In this document: positions 35,850-45,017 of the stretch, in pieces | How positions within the stretch are numbered: position 1 is the first letter of the stretch | How the letters are laid out: each line of letters starts with the position of its first letter | Assembly (NCBI RefSeq): GCF_900060185.1 | Contig: NZ_FIZY01000011.1 | Coordinates: forward strand, 62,001 to 126,000 | Length of the DNA: 64,000 nt | From: Grimontia marina | GTDB taxonomy: Bacteria > Pseudomonadota > Gammaproteobacteria > Enterobacterales > Vibrionaceae | Direction: 5' to 3' | Notes under the pieces: model-generated | The model's database searches: none | What the model was told of the DNA's origin: nothing | The model's input: only the letters and a program-made list of their open reading frames with translations | Position numbers and translations under genes: made by a program

Positions 35850-37508
35850 CTAAAGGTTCTGTGCAATCTCCACCAGACTGATAAATTCGCCGCGGTAGTT
35901 GTATGGGTCTTTGCCACGGTTTTCACGCGCGATATCAGCAATTTGACTGTAGGCTAAACCATTCACATAGTGGTTGTCTTTGAGCTTCTGCGCAAAGGCG
36001 GCAACCGCAGTGGCAAACTGGAAATCCTCACTGGCCTGAGCGAATGTTGGCTTGCCTTTACTGCCATTAATCACCTGAGTGGTGAGCTGGCTTTTATCAT
36101 TACCCGGCAGCTTATATCGGACTTTGACCTGAGCGAGTTCGTCACTGTGCGTGGAGTTATCTACCTGTTTTTGCTGATAACGCAGATTGTCAATACGTCC
36201 TTGATCGCCAACCAGTGTCAGTTCATAAAGGGCAGTGACTGTGTGTCCTACGCCTATTTCACCCGCGTCGACTTTATCGTTGTTGAAATCTTCATCACGC
36301 AGCTTACGGTTTTGATAGCCAATCAGGCGGTATTCCTTAACGGTGTCCGGGTTGAACTCGACCTGAATTTTCACATCTTCCGCGATACTTTGCAGCGTGC
36401 CGCTCATCTGTCGCAACAGTACCTTTTGCGCTTCGTGCAAGGTATCGATATAAGCATGGTTGCCGTCGCCGACGTTGGCGAGTTGCTCCATCATGGCATC
36501 GTTGTAGTTGCCACGTCCAAAGCCCAATGTGGTAAGTGAAATGCCGTTCTCGCGCTCATCTTCCACCAGATCTTTCAGCGCATCCAAGCTGGTCACGCCG
36601 ACGTTAAAATCACCGTCTGTCGCGAGAATAACGCGGTTTACGCCATCTTTGATAAAGCCTTTCTTCGCTTGCTGGTAAGCCAGTTTTATCCCGCTTTCAC
36701 CGTAGGTGCCACCGCCCGCTTGCAGGCTTTTGAGTGCATCGACGATCGCATGTTGATTGTCGCCGCTGGTGGGTTCGAGCACGACGGAGGAATTGCCCGC
36801 ATAGGTGACCAGACTGACCTTATCTTTCCCTCCAAGGTTTTTAGCGAGTAGAGAGAGGCTTTGTACCAACAGCGGCAGCTTATTAGGTTCATTCATGGAG
36901 CCTGACACATCTACCAGAAACACCAGATTCGACGCTTTTCGCTCGCTGGCAGGAATGTCGTAACCCTTGAGTGCAATGCGCATCAGCTTGCGATCGGCAT
37001 TCCATGGCGCAGGGGCAAGTTCGGTGCTGAGAGAAAAAGGTCTGGCTTTGGTTACCGGTGTTGGGTAGGCGTAATCAAAGTAGTTGATGAAGGCTTCTTC
37101 ACGAATGGCATCTCCTGGCGGCTTGTTGCCCATTTTCAGATAACTGCGCACATTGGCATAACTACCTGTGTCGACATCAATGGAAAATGTCGACAAAGGT
37201 GACGTTGTCACTAATTTTGTGGCATTGCTCGGCGTGTCGAGGTAATTGTCGCGGCTCTCAATTTGTACATAAGGGTCAATGCCAGACATTGGCATCACCA
37301 TAAATTGATGATCGGTAGCAACCTGGCTATAAGCCACTTTAGTTGTTGGCGCAGCACGTAGCGCGTGATCCATCTCTACCACTTCTTTCTGAAGAGCTGG
37401 GGATTGTTTCTGAGCTTCAGCGTTAGTGGTGTCGTGGATGGACTCTGAACAGCCGACAACCACTGTCAGAGCCGCAAAAATAGCGATGGTGATTTGATTG
37501 AATGTCAT
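35850..37508 (-). CDS. VWA-domain lipoprotein (YfbK-like, DUF3520)
   Basis: This 552-residue protein has signal peptide MTFNQITIAIFAALTVVVGC with lipobox VVG-Cys. The YfbK-type N-terminal segment STFSIDVDTGSYANVRSYL is followed by a von Willebrand A domain with the metal site DVSGSMN (about 200). The C-terminal domain (about 370-550) ends RGEFISLVEIAQNL, as in YfbK-like proteins. Such proteins are envelope-located with unknown ligands. It is first in an operon with an ECF sigma and its anti-sigma, suggesting a sensory or effector part of that system. Confidence 0.85.
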   Translation of the reverse strand: MTFNQITIAIFAALTVVVGCSESIHDTTNAEAQKQSPALQKEVVEMDHALRAAPTTKVAYSQVATDHQFMVMPMSGIDPYVQIESRDNYLDTPSNATKLVTTSPLSTFSIDVDTGSYANVRSYLKMGNKPPGDAIREEAFINYFDYAYPTPVTKARPFSLSTELAPAPWNADRKLMRIALKGYDIPASERKASNLVFLVDVSGSMNEPNKLPLLVQSLSLLAKNLGGKDKVSLVTYAGNSSVVLEPTSGDNQHAIVDALKSLQAGGGTYGESGIKLAYQQAKKGFIKDGVNRVILATDGDFNVGVTSLDALKDLVEDERENGISLTTLGFGRGNYNDAMMEQLANVGDGNHAYIDTLHEAQKVLLRQMSGTLQSIAEDVKIQVEFNPDTVKEYRLIGYQNRKLRDEDFNNDKVDAGEIGVGHTVTALYELTLVGDQGRIDNLRYQQKQVDNSTHSDELAQVKVRYKLPGNDKSQLTTQVINGSKGKPTFAQASEDFQFATAVAAFAQKLKDNHYVNGLAYSQIADIARENRGKDPYNYRGEFISLVEIAQNL

Positions 37509-37819
37509 ATACCGATTCCTTTTTCTTGCTGGTTTGTCGGTATAAACGGGCGAGTGGGCAAGAGGGGTGAAATATTTTTCGTCTTCTAAAAATTCGACAA
37601 TGTGAAGAATACTTGGAGTATAGTTTGCTCAAAAAGTAACCAGTGTGGCGGATATATCTACAAATGCTCTTATTTGCAGATTATTACATAGAACATTTCA
37701 TTATTTATCACAAAAAAATGTATGAGTTACATTTGGCTCGATGAAACGAAACACCTTACGAATAATACGTGAACTCTCCGGAAGGTGTTCAAGGAAAAAT
37801 AACCATTGGAGTTGTAACC
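37509..37819. other. Divergent promoter region
   Basis: About 310 AT-rich bases separate the VWA-sigma operon and the cystine importer genes. No gene is seen; promoters for both units must lie here. No operator could be placed with confidence. Confidence 0.4.
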
Positions 37820-38578
37820 ATGCCTTCTATGAAAAACATTTTGCTTGCTACCGTCGCACTTGCAGCAAGCTTCACTTCTACCGCTTCGCTTGCCCAAGAA
37901 GAAATTAAAGTGGGTATGTCTGGCCGCTACTTCCCATTCACCTTCGTGAAAATGGACAAGCTGCAGGGCTTCGAAATCGATGTATGGAATGAGATCGGCA
38001 AGCGTGCGGATTATGACGTTGAATTCGTGACTGCAAACTTCTCAGGCCTTTTCGGCATGCTGGAAGCGGGTCACATCGATACCATCAGTAACCAAATTAC
38101 CATGACCGACACGCGTAAAGCGAAATACGCTTTCTCTGTGCCTTACGTGGTTGACGGTGCACAGGTTGTTGTGCGTAAAGGCCGCGAGGACATCGTTGGT
38201 ATTGATGACCTGAAAGGCAAGAAAGTGGCGGTTAACCTCGGTAGTAACTTCGAACAACTGCTGCGCAACTATGACAAGGCTAATGAGATCAACATCATCA
38301 CTTACGATTCTGGTTTCGAACAAGACGTTGCTTTGGGCCGCACCGATGCGTTTGTGATGGATCGTGTTTCTTCAGCACAGCTGATCAAAAAATCTGGTCT
38401 ACCGCTGCAACTGGCAGGTGAACCGTTCGAAACTATCCAGAATGCGATGCCATTCCTGAAAACTCCTGAGAAGCTCGTCATCAAAGCTAAAGTGGATCAG
38501 GCACTGACTGAAATGAAAGCTGATGGCACCCTCAGCGAGATTTCAGAGAAGTGGTTTGACTCTGACATCACGCAATAA
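37820..38578 (+). CDS. tcyJ: Cystine ABC transporter substrate-binding protein (TcyJ/FliY-like)
   Basis: This 252-residue periplasmic binding protein has a cleavable signal peptide (to about ASLAQ) and the cluster 3 solute-binding pattern GRYFPFTFVKMDKLQGFEIDVW and TISNQITMTDTRKAKYAFSVPY, quoted in pieces. TTGGAG nine bases before the ATG at 37820 sets the start. Its resemblance to TcyJ/FliY and the full three-gene operon suggest L-cystine uptake. Another polar amino acid remains possible. Confidence 0.82.
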   Translation: MPSMKNILLATVALAASFTSTASLAQEEIKVGMSGRYFPFTFVKMDKLQGFEIDVWNEIGKRADYDVEFVTANFSGLFGMLEAGHIDTISNQITMTDTRKAKYAFSVPYVVDGAQVVVRKGREDIVGIDDLKGKKVAVNLGSNFEQLLRNYDKANEINIITYDSGFEQDVALGRTDAFVMDRVSSAQLIKKSGLPLQLAGEPFETIQNAMPFLKTPEKLVIKAKVDQALTEMKADGTLSEISEKWFDSDITQ

Positions 38579-39252
38579 TGCAGAGCTTCGATTTTAGCTA
38601 CATGCTGGAGTTGTTCCCGATACTGGTGAAGTATCTGGGAATCACTCTGGAAATGTCACTGATTGGCTTTGCGGTTGCTCTGGTGCTGTCGGTGCTGCTG
38701 GCACTGGTAAGGGTGTTCAAAGTTAAAGTGCTCGACTCTGTCGTCGCGGTGTACATTTCTTTCTTCCGCGGCACACCGCTGCTGGTTCAGCTCTTTCTAC
38801 TGTATTACGGATTGCCACAGGTCTTCCCGATTTTCGTAGGGATGGATGCTTTCACTGCCGCTGTGATTGGCTTGTCGCTCCACTTTTCCGCCTACATGGC
38901 CGAGAGTATTCGCGGTGCGATTTTGGGAATTGATAAGAACCAAATGGAAGCCAGCCTGAGTGTCGGCATGACTGAACTTCAGGCGATGAAACGCATTATC
39001 CTGCCGCAGGCAGCGCGCGTTGCAACCCCTTCATTGATGAACTACTTCATCGACATGATTAAAAGTACTTCTCTGGCGTTCACGCTGGGTGTTGCGGAAA
39101 TCATGGCGAAGGCACAAATGGAAGCCTCTTCGAGCTTTAAGTTCTTTGAAGCTTTCATGGCGGTGGCATTGATTTACTGGCTGGTGGTGATTTTCTTCAC
39201 CCGTATTCAAACGGTGATGGAAGTCCGATTGAACAAGGCGTATGCACGATGA
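38578..39252 (+). CDS. tcyL: Amino-acid (cystine) ABC transporter permease
   Basis: This 224-residue inner-membrane permease of the HisM/GlnP type has the [19 protein letters not shown] signature and the EAA loop [23 protein letters not shown]. The ATG overlaps the preceding TAA by one base (TAATG), and the stop overlaps the next start (ATGA), so the operon is tightly coupled. Confidence 0.85.
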   Translation: MQSFDFSYMLELFPILVKYLGITLEMSLIGFAVALVLSVLLALVRVFKVKVLDSVVAVYISFFRGTPLLVQLFLLYYGLPQVFPIFVGMDAFTAAVIGLSLHFSAYMAESIRGAILGIDKNQMEASLSVGMTELQAMKRIILPQAARVATPSLMNYFIDMIKSTSLAFTLGVAEIMAKAQMEASSSFKFFEAFMAVALIYWLVVIFFTRIQTVMEVRLNKAYAR

Positions 39253-39980
39253 TTGAAGTGAAAAATTTGAGCAAGCGCTTTGGTGATGTCGAGGTACTGA
39301 AGCAAATCGACCTCGACGTCAAACAAGGTGAGATTGTGGTGATCATCGGCCCGTCTGGCACGGGTAAATCAACCTTGCTGCGTTGTCTGAACTACTTGGA
39401 AACGCCAAGTGGTGGTGAAATACAAATAGGTGATGTGCGCGTTAACGCTGGGAAGGTATCGAAAAACGAGATTCACCAGCTTCGTAAACAAAGCAGCTTT
39501 GTGTTCCAGAGCTATGCCTTATTCGCCAACAAAACCGCACTGGAAAACGTAGCGGAATCGCTGATCACCGTGTGGAAAGAGCCAAAAGAAAAAGCGCTGG
39601 GAATTGCACGTAAATTGTTGGTCAGCGTCGGAATGGAAGCACATTTAGAAAAATACCCTGCGCAGCTTTCCGGTGGCCAGCAGCAACGTGTCGGCATTGC
39701 CCGTGCTATGGCATGTAAAGGCGAAGTGATCCTGTTTGATGAACCGACGTCAGCACTCGACCCTGAATGGGTAGAAGAAGTGTTGTCAGTGATGAAAGCA
39801 CTGGCCAAGCAAAAGCAAACCATGATTGTGGTGACCCACGAAATGCAGTTTGCCCGTGAGATTGCTGACAAGGTGATCTTCATGGAAGGTGGCGTGATTG
39901 TTGAACAAGGCCCGCCATCCCAGATTTTTGGTCACCCTCAAAACGAACGCACGAAGGCCTTTGTGGCGCGCTCAGCGTAA
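39249..39980 (+). CDS. tcyN: Amino-acid (cystine) ABC transporter ATPase
   Basis: This 243-residue ABC ATPase has Walker [10 protein letters not shown], signature [14 protein letters not shown], Walker [13 protein letters not shown] and the H-loop VVTHE. It energises the preceding permease and binding protein. A strong terminator closes the operon 44 bases later. Confidence 0.88.
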   Translation: MIEVKNLSKRFGDVEVLKQIDLDVKQGEIVVIIGPSGTGKSTLLRCLNYLETPSGGEIQIGDVRVNAGKVSKNEIHQLRKQSSFVFQSYALFANKTALENVAESLITVWKEPKEKALGIARKLLVSVGMEAHLEKYPAQLSGGQQQRVGIARAMACKGEVILFDEPTSALDPEWVEEVLSVMKALAKQKQTMIVVTHEMQFAREIADKVIFMEGGVIVEQGPPSQIFGHPQNERTKAFVARSA

Positions 39981-40024
39981 CGAATTCAACTGTTCCCCCT
40001 GGTTGATGATGTTCCATTAAAGTA

Positions 40025-40058
40025 AAGCCCCTTAATCTGGCCGATTAAGGGGCTTTTT
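40025..40058 (+). terminator. Terminator of the cystine importer operon
   Basis: AAGCCCCTTAATC and GATTAAGGGGCTT form a 13-base stem with a five-base loop followed by TTTTT. Confidence 0.88.
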
Positions 40059-40326
40059 ATCTGATGCTGTCAGTCAAAGGGGAGGTAACACTGTCCATAA
40101 AGCAGCTGATCGACGCTGAGCCTGGGCGCTGTTTTGTCGTGACTATGCATAGAGGGTGTTGTTCTTTGAATTCATCGATAGCGACAGACGCCACATCAGC
40201 CATTAGTGAAAGAGACTGTTTAAGGGCGATAGATACCCCTAACTTTTGCCTTACTGCATTATGCATCATCTCGTAGTTTTCCACGGTGATATTGGAAGCA
40301 AAGTTGACCTCTGAATGCGAGTAACT
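40057..40326 (-). pseudogene. C-terminal remnant of a LysR-type regulator
   Basis: About 90 codons read SEVNFASNITVENYEMMHNA, then VRQKLGVSIALKQSLSLMA, then PLCIVTTKQRPGSASISCFM. This resembles the end of a LysR effector domain (loss of the helix-turn-helix and most of the ligand domain). The open frame stops at an in-frame TGA inside a family 2 repeat end at 40326-40342. So the gene is a fragment truncated at a repeat, and no start is present. Confidence 0.55.
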
Positions 40327-40342
40327 TCAGGTTGCTTGGATA
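40326..40342. repeat. Solo end of element family 2
   Basis: TTCAGGTTGCTTGGATA matches the right terminus of the family 2 elements and marks the breakpoint of the LysR remnant. Confidence 0.6.
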
Positions 40343-40484
40343 TAGTTATCCTTGTGAAAACGAAAGCCTGTCGTATTGATCGGTTTGCAGCTTTTCGGGA
40401 TATAACCAATCATGTCTGCCGTTATCCGCCACATAAAACGCGGCGAGTCTGGTGACGTTGTTAGTCTGATTAGCTGGAGGGTTT

Positions 40485-41033
40485 ATGAAAATATCAATAC
40501 AGGTGTTACTTGGTTTTCTCAGTCTCACGGGTACTTCTTTAGCAGCGATTTGCCCGGATATCCTCAATGGCTTTCAGCGCAAGCTTAACTCTACTGAAAC
40601 AGTTAACCTTTGCGAGGCGTTTAAAGGCAAAACCCTGCTGGTGGTTAATACGGCAAGCCAATGCGGGTATACGCCACAATTCGAGCAATTGGAGGCGCTA
40701 CATCAGAAATACAAAGACGACGGTTTTAGTGTGATTGGTTTTCCTTCCAATGACTTCAATCAGGACAGGGGCAACGAGGAGCGCTCTGCGAAGGTTTGTT
40801 ATCTCGATTACGGCGTGACCTTCCCTATGATGGCGAGAAGTGCAGTAAAAGGGAGCGGGGCGAATCCTGTGTTTGCGGAAATTAGCAAGCAGGCGGGTGT
40901 GGAACCTAGATGGAACTTTTACAAGTACCTGATCAATGCAAAGGGTGAAGTGGTGGCCACATTCCCGAGTTCTGTGGCGCCAGTTTCATCAAAGCTCACC
41001 GCACTGGTGGAGTCTCAAATCAACCCCAAATAG
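40485..41033 (+). CDS. Glutathione peroxidase family protein, exported
   Basis: This 182-residue protein has a signal peptide (LGFLSLTGTSLAA), the peroxidatic Cys in VVNTASQCGYTPQF and the family motif GFSVIGFPSNDF. The WNFYKYLINAKGEVV segment follows. A Cys replaces the selenocysteine of animal enzymes. It should reduce peroxides in the periplasm, probably with thioredoxin-like donors. It is a single gene. Confidence 0.85.
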   Translation: MKISIQVLLGFLSLTGTSLAAICPDILNGFQRKLNSTETVNLCEAFKGKTLLVVNTASQCGYTPQFEQLEALHQKYKDDGFSVIGFPSNDFNQDRGNEERSAKVCYLDYGVTFPMMARSAVKGSGANPVFAEISKQAGVEPRWNFYKYLINAKGEVVATFPSSVAPVSSKLTALVESQINPK

Positions 41034-41345
41034 AACGGTAGGAAATCCCGCATAACGGGTGTGATGAGCAATAAATCTCTACGATATTTTGTTTAAGTCA
41101 AAAGAACGGCTTTTAAAAGTACTCCTGACGATTGTATTGGCATAGAAAATAGTAACAGTTCGAAACATTTTCCTATCTTGCCATAAACGATTTTTCTGCT
41201 ACCCATGAAGGAAGTTTCTGCTCGGTCATGTTTTGAACATAAAAAGCGTAAAAAAGTGCCTTAGAAATATGGAATTCATATTTCTGTAATATTTAATTCA
41301 TAGCATCCACTTCGAACTGAAATCATTACTATCAGGAAGTGAGTT
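41034..41345. other. Upstream region of the NptA gene
   Basis: About 310 AT-rich bases hold no gene. A dyad lies near the downstream end and is listed separately. No clear Pho box is seen. Confidence 0.4.
41263..41285. promoter_or_regulatory. Perfect dyad upstream of nptA
   Basis: AGAAATATG and CATATTTCT are perfect nine-base complements separated by GAATT. It ends 60 bases before the nptA start, a position suited to an operator. Confidence 0.5.
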
Positions 41346-42494
41346 ATGAGCATCCAGTCTGATGCGCTACAAGGACCTCAGTCCGCGAATCCCAAACGCG
41401 CCATTCAGTGGGCAACGCTAATCGGTATGTTGTACCTTCTGTTGGTTTCTGTCTCTATGATTGGCAGTGGCTTCAAATGGGCTGTAGGTGAGCAGGCAAA
41501 AGAGCTTTTCGAGTTTGCCTCTAACCCTGTTGCAGGATTGATGATTGGTATCGTTGGTACCGCTCTCATTCAATCTTCAAGTACAGTCACCGCGATTATC
41601 GTTGGCCTGGTTGCAGGCGGCCTGCCTGTTGCAATGGCAATTCCGATGGTAATGGGCGCAAACATCGGTACCACGGTAACAAATACCTTGGTGAGTTTGG
41701 GTCACGCTCGGTGTAAAGATGAATTCCGCCGCGCATTTGCGTGCGCCACCGTACACGACTTCTTCAACCTGTTTGCGGTAGCGATTTTCCTTCCTCTGGA
41801 AATGATGACGGGCTTCCTAGCGAAAATCTCCGCTTGGCTGGTATCCCCTCTGATGCAAGCTGACAACCTTAGCCTGAAAGGCCTGAACTTCATCAAGCCT
41901 TTGACGAAGCCGGTTGTGAGCGGTGCTAAATCTGTCTTCGAAATCTTCCCAGGCTCGTTCGGCGGTGTAGCGCTGGTACTGTTCGGTATTCTTCTGGTCG
42001 TTGTGTCTATCACTGTGATGGGCAAACTGATGAAGAAACTGATGGTAGGTAAAGCGCGTGAAGTGCTGAACGGCGCAATTGGCCGTGGTCCAATTCACAG
42101 CATCGCGTCTGGTACGCTGGTGACCATTCTGGTTCAGTCTTCTTCTACAACCACAAGCCTTGTCGTTCCGCTGGTGGGCACCAACGTACTGAGCGTGCGT
42201 CAGGTTTATCCATTCACGCTGGGCGCGAACATCGGTACCTGTATCACCGCACTGCTGGCAGCAACTGCTGTAACAGGTGGTAATGCAGTATTTGCACTTC
42301 AGATTGCACTGGTTCACCTGTCATTCAACGTGCTGGGTATTCTGGTTATATTCGGTCTTCCATTCCTGCGTGAGCTGCCATTGAAAGCCGCTGAGTTGCT
42401 GGCTGACTATGCTGCGAAGACCAAACTGGCTGTTGTTGCCTACTTGGGTGCAGTGTTTGTTGTGCTACCAGGCTTGGTACTGGCAGTGTCATAA
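41346..42494 (+). CDS. nptA: Na+/phosphate symporter NptA
   Basis: This 382-residue type II Na/Pi cotransporter has the duplicated QSSST motif: IQSSSTVTAIIVGLV near 78 and VQSSSTTTSLVVPLVG near 262. Each is paired with a GANIGT block (MGANIGTTVTN and LGANIGTCITA). This inverted repeat architecture is the hallmark of the family. It takes up phosphate with sodium, as suits a marine host. It lacks a C-terminal PhoU-like domain. A strong terminator follows. Confidence 0.9.
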   Translation: MSIQSDALQGPQSANPKRAIQWATLIGMLYLLLVSVSMIGSGFKWAVGEQAKELFEFASNPVAGLMIGIVGTALIQSSSTVTAIIVGLVAGGLPVAMAIPMVMGANIGTTVTNTLVSLGHARCKDEFRRAFACATVHDFFNLFAVAIFLPLEMMTGFLAKISAWLVSPLMQADNLSLKGLNFIKPLTKPVVSGAKSVFEIFPGSFGGVALVLFGILLVVVSITVMGKLMKKLMVGKAREVLNGAIGRGPIHSIASGTLVTILVQSSSTTTSLVVPLVGTNVLSVRQVYPFTLGANIGTCITALLAATAVTGGNAVFALQIALVHLSFNVLGILVIFGLPFLRELPLKAAELLADYAAKTKLAVVAYLGAVFVVLPGLVLAVS

Positions 42495-42516
42495 TCGACC
42501 GCCAATTGAATAACGA

Positions 42517-42543
42517 AAGCCCGACCATTTAGTCGGGCTTTTT
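42517..42543 (+). terminator. Terminator after nptA
   Basis: AAGCCCGAC and GTCGGGCTT form a nine-base stem with a six-base loop and a T tail. Confidence 0.85.
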
Positions 42544-42548
42544 GCTTT

Positions 42549-43316
42549 TTAGCTTAGCCTTCCATAGTTATCAGCCAGACGGAGGCTGCTCAGTTTTAGC
42601 GTGGTGGCGACGGACAGTGTCGCTGTGATAAAAATAGCTATCATGATCACCAGTTGATACTTCACTGCCAGCAATGGCTCCGTACCACCCAGAATTTGCC
42701 CCGTCATCATCCCCGGTAGGCTTACAATGCCAAGTGTACTCATTGCTGCCAGCGGTGGCCTTAGTGCCGCAGAGAATGCCTCTCTCAGGAAAGGCTGACA
42801 CGGTGATTTCGCTCCAAGGGCAACATAGTATTGATACTCTGCATGTCGTCGCTTCATGCTTGAGTGTAAGCGCTCAATGGCTAATACATTGGCAGATAGC
42901 ATATTGCCGAGCAGCATACCTGCTACGGGGATCAGATACTGTGCCTGCCACCAAGGTGATGTTTGAATCACACCCACCATCAAAAGCGGCAGAACCAAGC
43001 CCAGTGAAACAAGTTGTCCGCTTAAAACGGCGGGGAGCATCTTTCGCCAGGGTGTGTCAGCCTGTTTGCAGATAGTCCAGCTTGCGACCAGTATCATCAC
43101 CAGTAGCCATGCTGTGTTAAGCCAAAAACTGGCGAAATTAAACAGAGTTTGAAGATAAAGACCCACCAACGCGAGCTGCAAGGTCATTCTGATCACAGAG
43201 GTAATCAGGCTTTTTCTGAGTCCCAACTGCCAGCGCTGAAAGAGCAGCAGCGGGATGATAAAAACACAGTAAAGGCCAGAGAGCGCCCAAGGACTGATTT
43301 CAAGTGCCTCACTCAT
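42549..43316 (-). CDS. ABC transporter permease, FetB-like (UPF0014)
   Basis: This 255-residue integral membrane protein has the UPF0014 signatures SVIRMTLQLALVGLYL, PVAGMLLGNMLSANVLAIERL and LPGMMTGQILGGTEPL. E. coli FetB with FetA exports iron and protects from peroxide. The start overlaps the end of the ATPase gene, so the two are coupled. Confidence 0.82.
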   Translation of the reverse strand: MSEALEISPWALSGLYCVFIIPLLLFQRWQLGLRKSLITSVIRMTLQLALVGLYLQTLFNFASFWLNTAWLLVMILVASWTICKQADTPWRKMLPAVLSGQLVSLGLVLPLLMVGVIQTSPWWQAQYLIPVAGMLLGNMLSANVLAIERLHSSMKRRHAEYQYYVALGAKSPCQPFLREAFSAALRPPLAAMSTLGIVSLPGMMTGQILGGTEPLLAVKYQLVIMIAIFITATLSVATTLKLSSLRLADNYGRLS

Positions 43317-43942
43317 AATGATGCCCCCATATCAAACTCGATATCTGCCGCTGCAATCCAAATCGGATCGTGGGAGACTGACACCGCAATGATGTCCTTG
43401 GTGTTCAAAAGCGATATCAAACAATCTCTGCTGTTGCCGTCAAGCGCTGACGTGGGTTCATCCATCAACCAAATTGGCCTATCTAGCAGAAGGGCGCGAG
43501 CAAATGCGAGGCGTTGTTTCTCGCCACCGGAGAGTGAAGTTATCTCGGTATTGAGCGAGTGTTCGAGAGAGAGAGCTTGGAGTACGTTCTGGCATGTTAC
43601 CGTTTCAGGCTTGGCGAGGCTGGTTGCTTGCATCGACCAAGGCAGCATGAGCACTTCTTCGATAGTTTCACCGCCCATCACCGCTTCTTGTGGCAGGTAG
43701 TTAATCTGGTTGCGCCACCTGGGAAGTGATTCGACGGTGACTTTCCCTGCTTCCCACTCAATGCTTCCCTTTGAAGGAGGCAGTAATCCACATATGACTT
43801 TTAAGAGGCTACTTTTACCACAACCTGAAGGCCCGTGAATCACCAGATGTTCCCCGCGCGCGAGTGAAGCATCCAGCGCTGTACTGCTCTGGCTTTCATA
43901 GCCAGAGCGAAGAGTAGTAATAATGAGAGAGTCTGCGGTCAT
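43313..43942 (-). CDS. ABC transporter ATPase, FetA-like
   Basis: This 209-residue ATPase has Walker A GPSGCGKSS, signature LSGGEKQRLAFARA, Walker [13 protein letters not shown] and H-loop SVSHD. It powers the FetB-like permease. Its ATG overlaps the stop codon of the thioesterase gene (ATGA), so three genes form one leftward operon. Confidence 0.85.
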   Translation of the reverse strand: MTADSLIITTLRSGYESQSSTALDASLARGEHLVIHGPSGCGKSSLLKVICGLLPPSKGSIEWEAGKVTVESLPRWRNQINYLPQEAVMGGETIEEVLMLPWSMQATSLAKPETVTCQNVLQALSLEHSLNTEITSLSGGEKQRLAFARALLLDRPIWLMDEPTSALDGNSRDCLISLLNTKDIIAVSVSHDPIWIAAADIEFDMGASL

Positions 43943-44373
43943 TGCCCCCCCACAAACGCTTGCAGGCCTTCCAGAGCGTCAGCTGGAATAGGGCAGCTTT
44001 TACCCGTGCTGAAATCGCAGTATACGACGAGGGCCTCTCCTTCAGCTACGCAGCGCTGTTGACTATGGCTGTGGATTTCGTACTTCATGGTGTAGCGTTT
44101 TTCCTGAATGTTTTCGACCCATGAAACCGTGGTGATAGTGTCTGGGTAAACCAGCGGTGCGCGGAAGTCGCAGCGCGTTGACGCGACGACAGGGCCGATA
44201 TTGTGGCTTTTGACGAAGTCGAATACCTTTAGCTCTTCAAGCATGACGACGCGAACATCTTCAAAGTAGCGAAAATAAACGGTGTTATTGATGTGTTGCA
44301 GGGCATCCATGTCGTTCCAGACAATCGCCTGACTTTGTGAGAGCGGGTATTCATTAAAGTCTACATTGGCCAC
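43939..44373 (-). CDS. 4HBT-fold acyl-CoA thioesterase
   Basis: This 144-residue hot-dog-fold protein has the 4-hydroxybenzoyl-CoA thioesterase pattern VWNDMDALQHINNTVYFRYFEDV (quoted in part), with the catalytic Asp in NDMDALQHIN. The GTG at 44373 follows GGAGGATCACACA, which decides the start. It probably hydrolyses acyl-CoA; the substrate is not evident. First gene of the operon with the FetAB-like transporter; the link may be incidental. Confidence 0.8.
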   Translation of the reverse strand: MANVDFNEYPLSQSQAIVWNDMDALQHINNTVYFRYFEDVRVVMLEELKVFDFVKSHNIGPVVASTRCDFRAPLVYPDTITTVSWVENIQEKRYTMKYEIHSHSQQRCVAEGEALVVYCDFSTGKSCPIPADALEGLQAFVGGQ

Positions 44374-44498
44374 TGTGTGATCCTCCTTTTTTGTTGTGCT
44401 TTGATTGCACAACAAGACGCCAGATCAAACAAGGTCAGCGTTCTGAATGGGCTGAGTAATGTGACATTAGGCCAATGAGCTAGGATCAACCGGGTGGA

Positions 44499-44912
44499 TC
44501 AGAATTGCACTTTACCGCGAAGTGATTTGGTCTTACCGCGTTGGGTTTTACTATCCATGCGCTTTCTTTGCGAAGATTTAGTTGGCTTAGTGACACGGCG
44601 CGCTCTCTGAACAACAGCCACGCTTTTAACCAGCTCTTGAAGGCGCTGCAGTGCGTCTTCACGATTCTTTTCTTGTGTTCTGAATTGTTGTGCTTTGATC
44701 ACGATAACGCCTTCTTTGGTTAGGCGGTTGTCTTTCAGTGCCAACAGACGTTCTTTGTAGAACTCAGGAAGCGAAGAGCCGTGGATATCAAACCGTAAAT
44801 GAACGGCAGAAGATACCTTGTTCACGTTTTGTCCACCGGCGCCTTGGGCTCTGATGTATGAAATATCAATCTCGTCGTCCGGGATTGATACGCTCTGGGA
44901 TATAACCAACAT
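44499..44912 (-). CDS. arfB: Ribosome rescue peptidyl-tRNA hydrolase ArfB
   Basis: This 137-residue release-factor-like protein has the catalytic GGQ motif in RAQGAGGQNVNKVSSAVHLRF and a basic C-terminal tail (RKRMDSKTQRGKTKSLRGK) that enters the empty mRNA channel. The tail and length match ArfB/YaeJ. AAGGAGC before the ATG at 44912 sets the start. It frees stalled ribosomes without a stop codon. Confidence 0.92.
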   Translation of the reverse strand: MLVISQSVSIPDDEIDISYIRAQGAGGQNVNKVSSAVHLRFDIHGSSLPEFYKERLLALKDNRLTKEGVIVIKAQQFRTQEKNREDALQRLQELVKSVAVVQRARRVTKPTKSSQRKRMDSKTQRGKTKSLRGKVQF

Positions 44913-45017
44913 GGGTTTTGTTGCTCCTTGTTTAACATGAGGCGCAACTATAACCAAACTGGAATGCTGTGCAAACTGGCGTAGTAGGAGTCTCATGTTA
45001 GAAAAGAGGGGGCTTGG

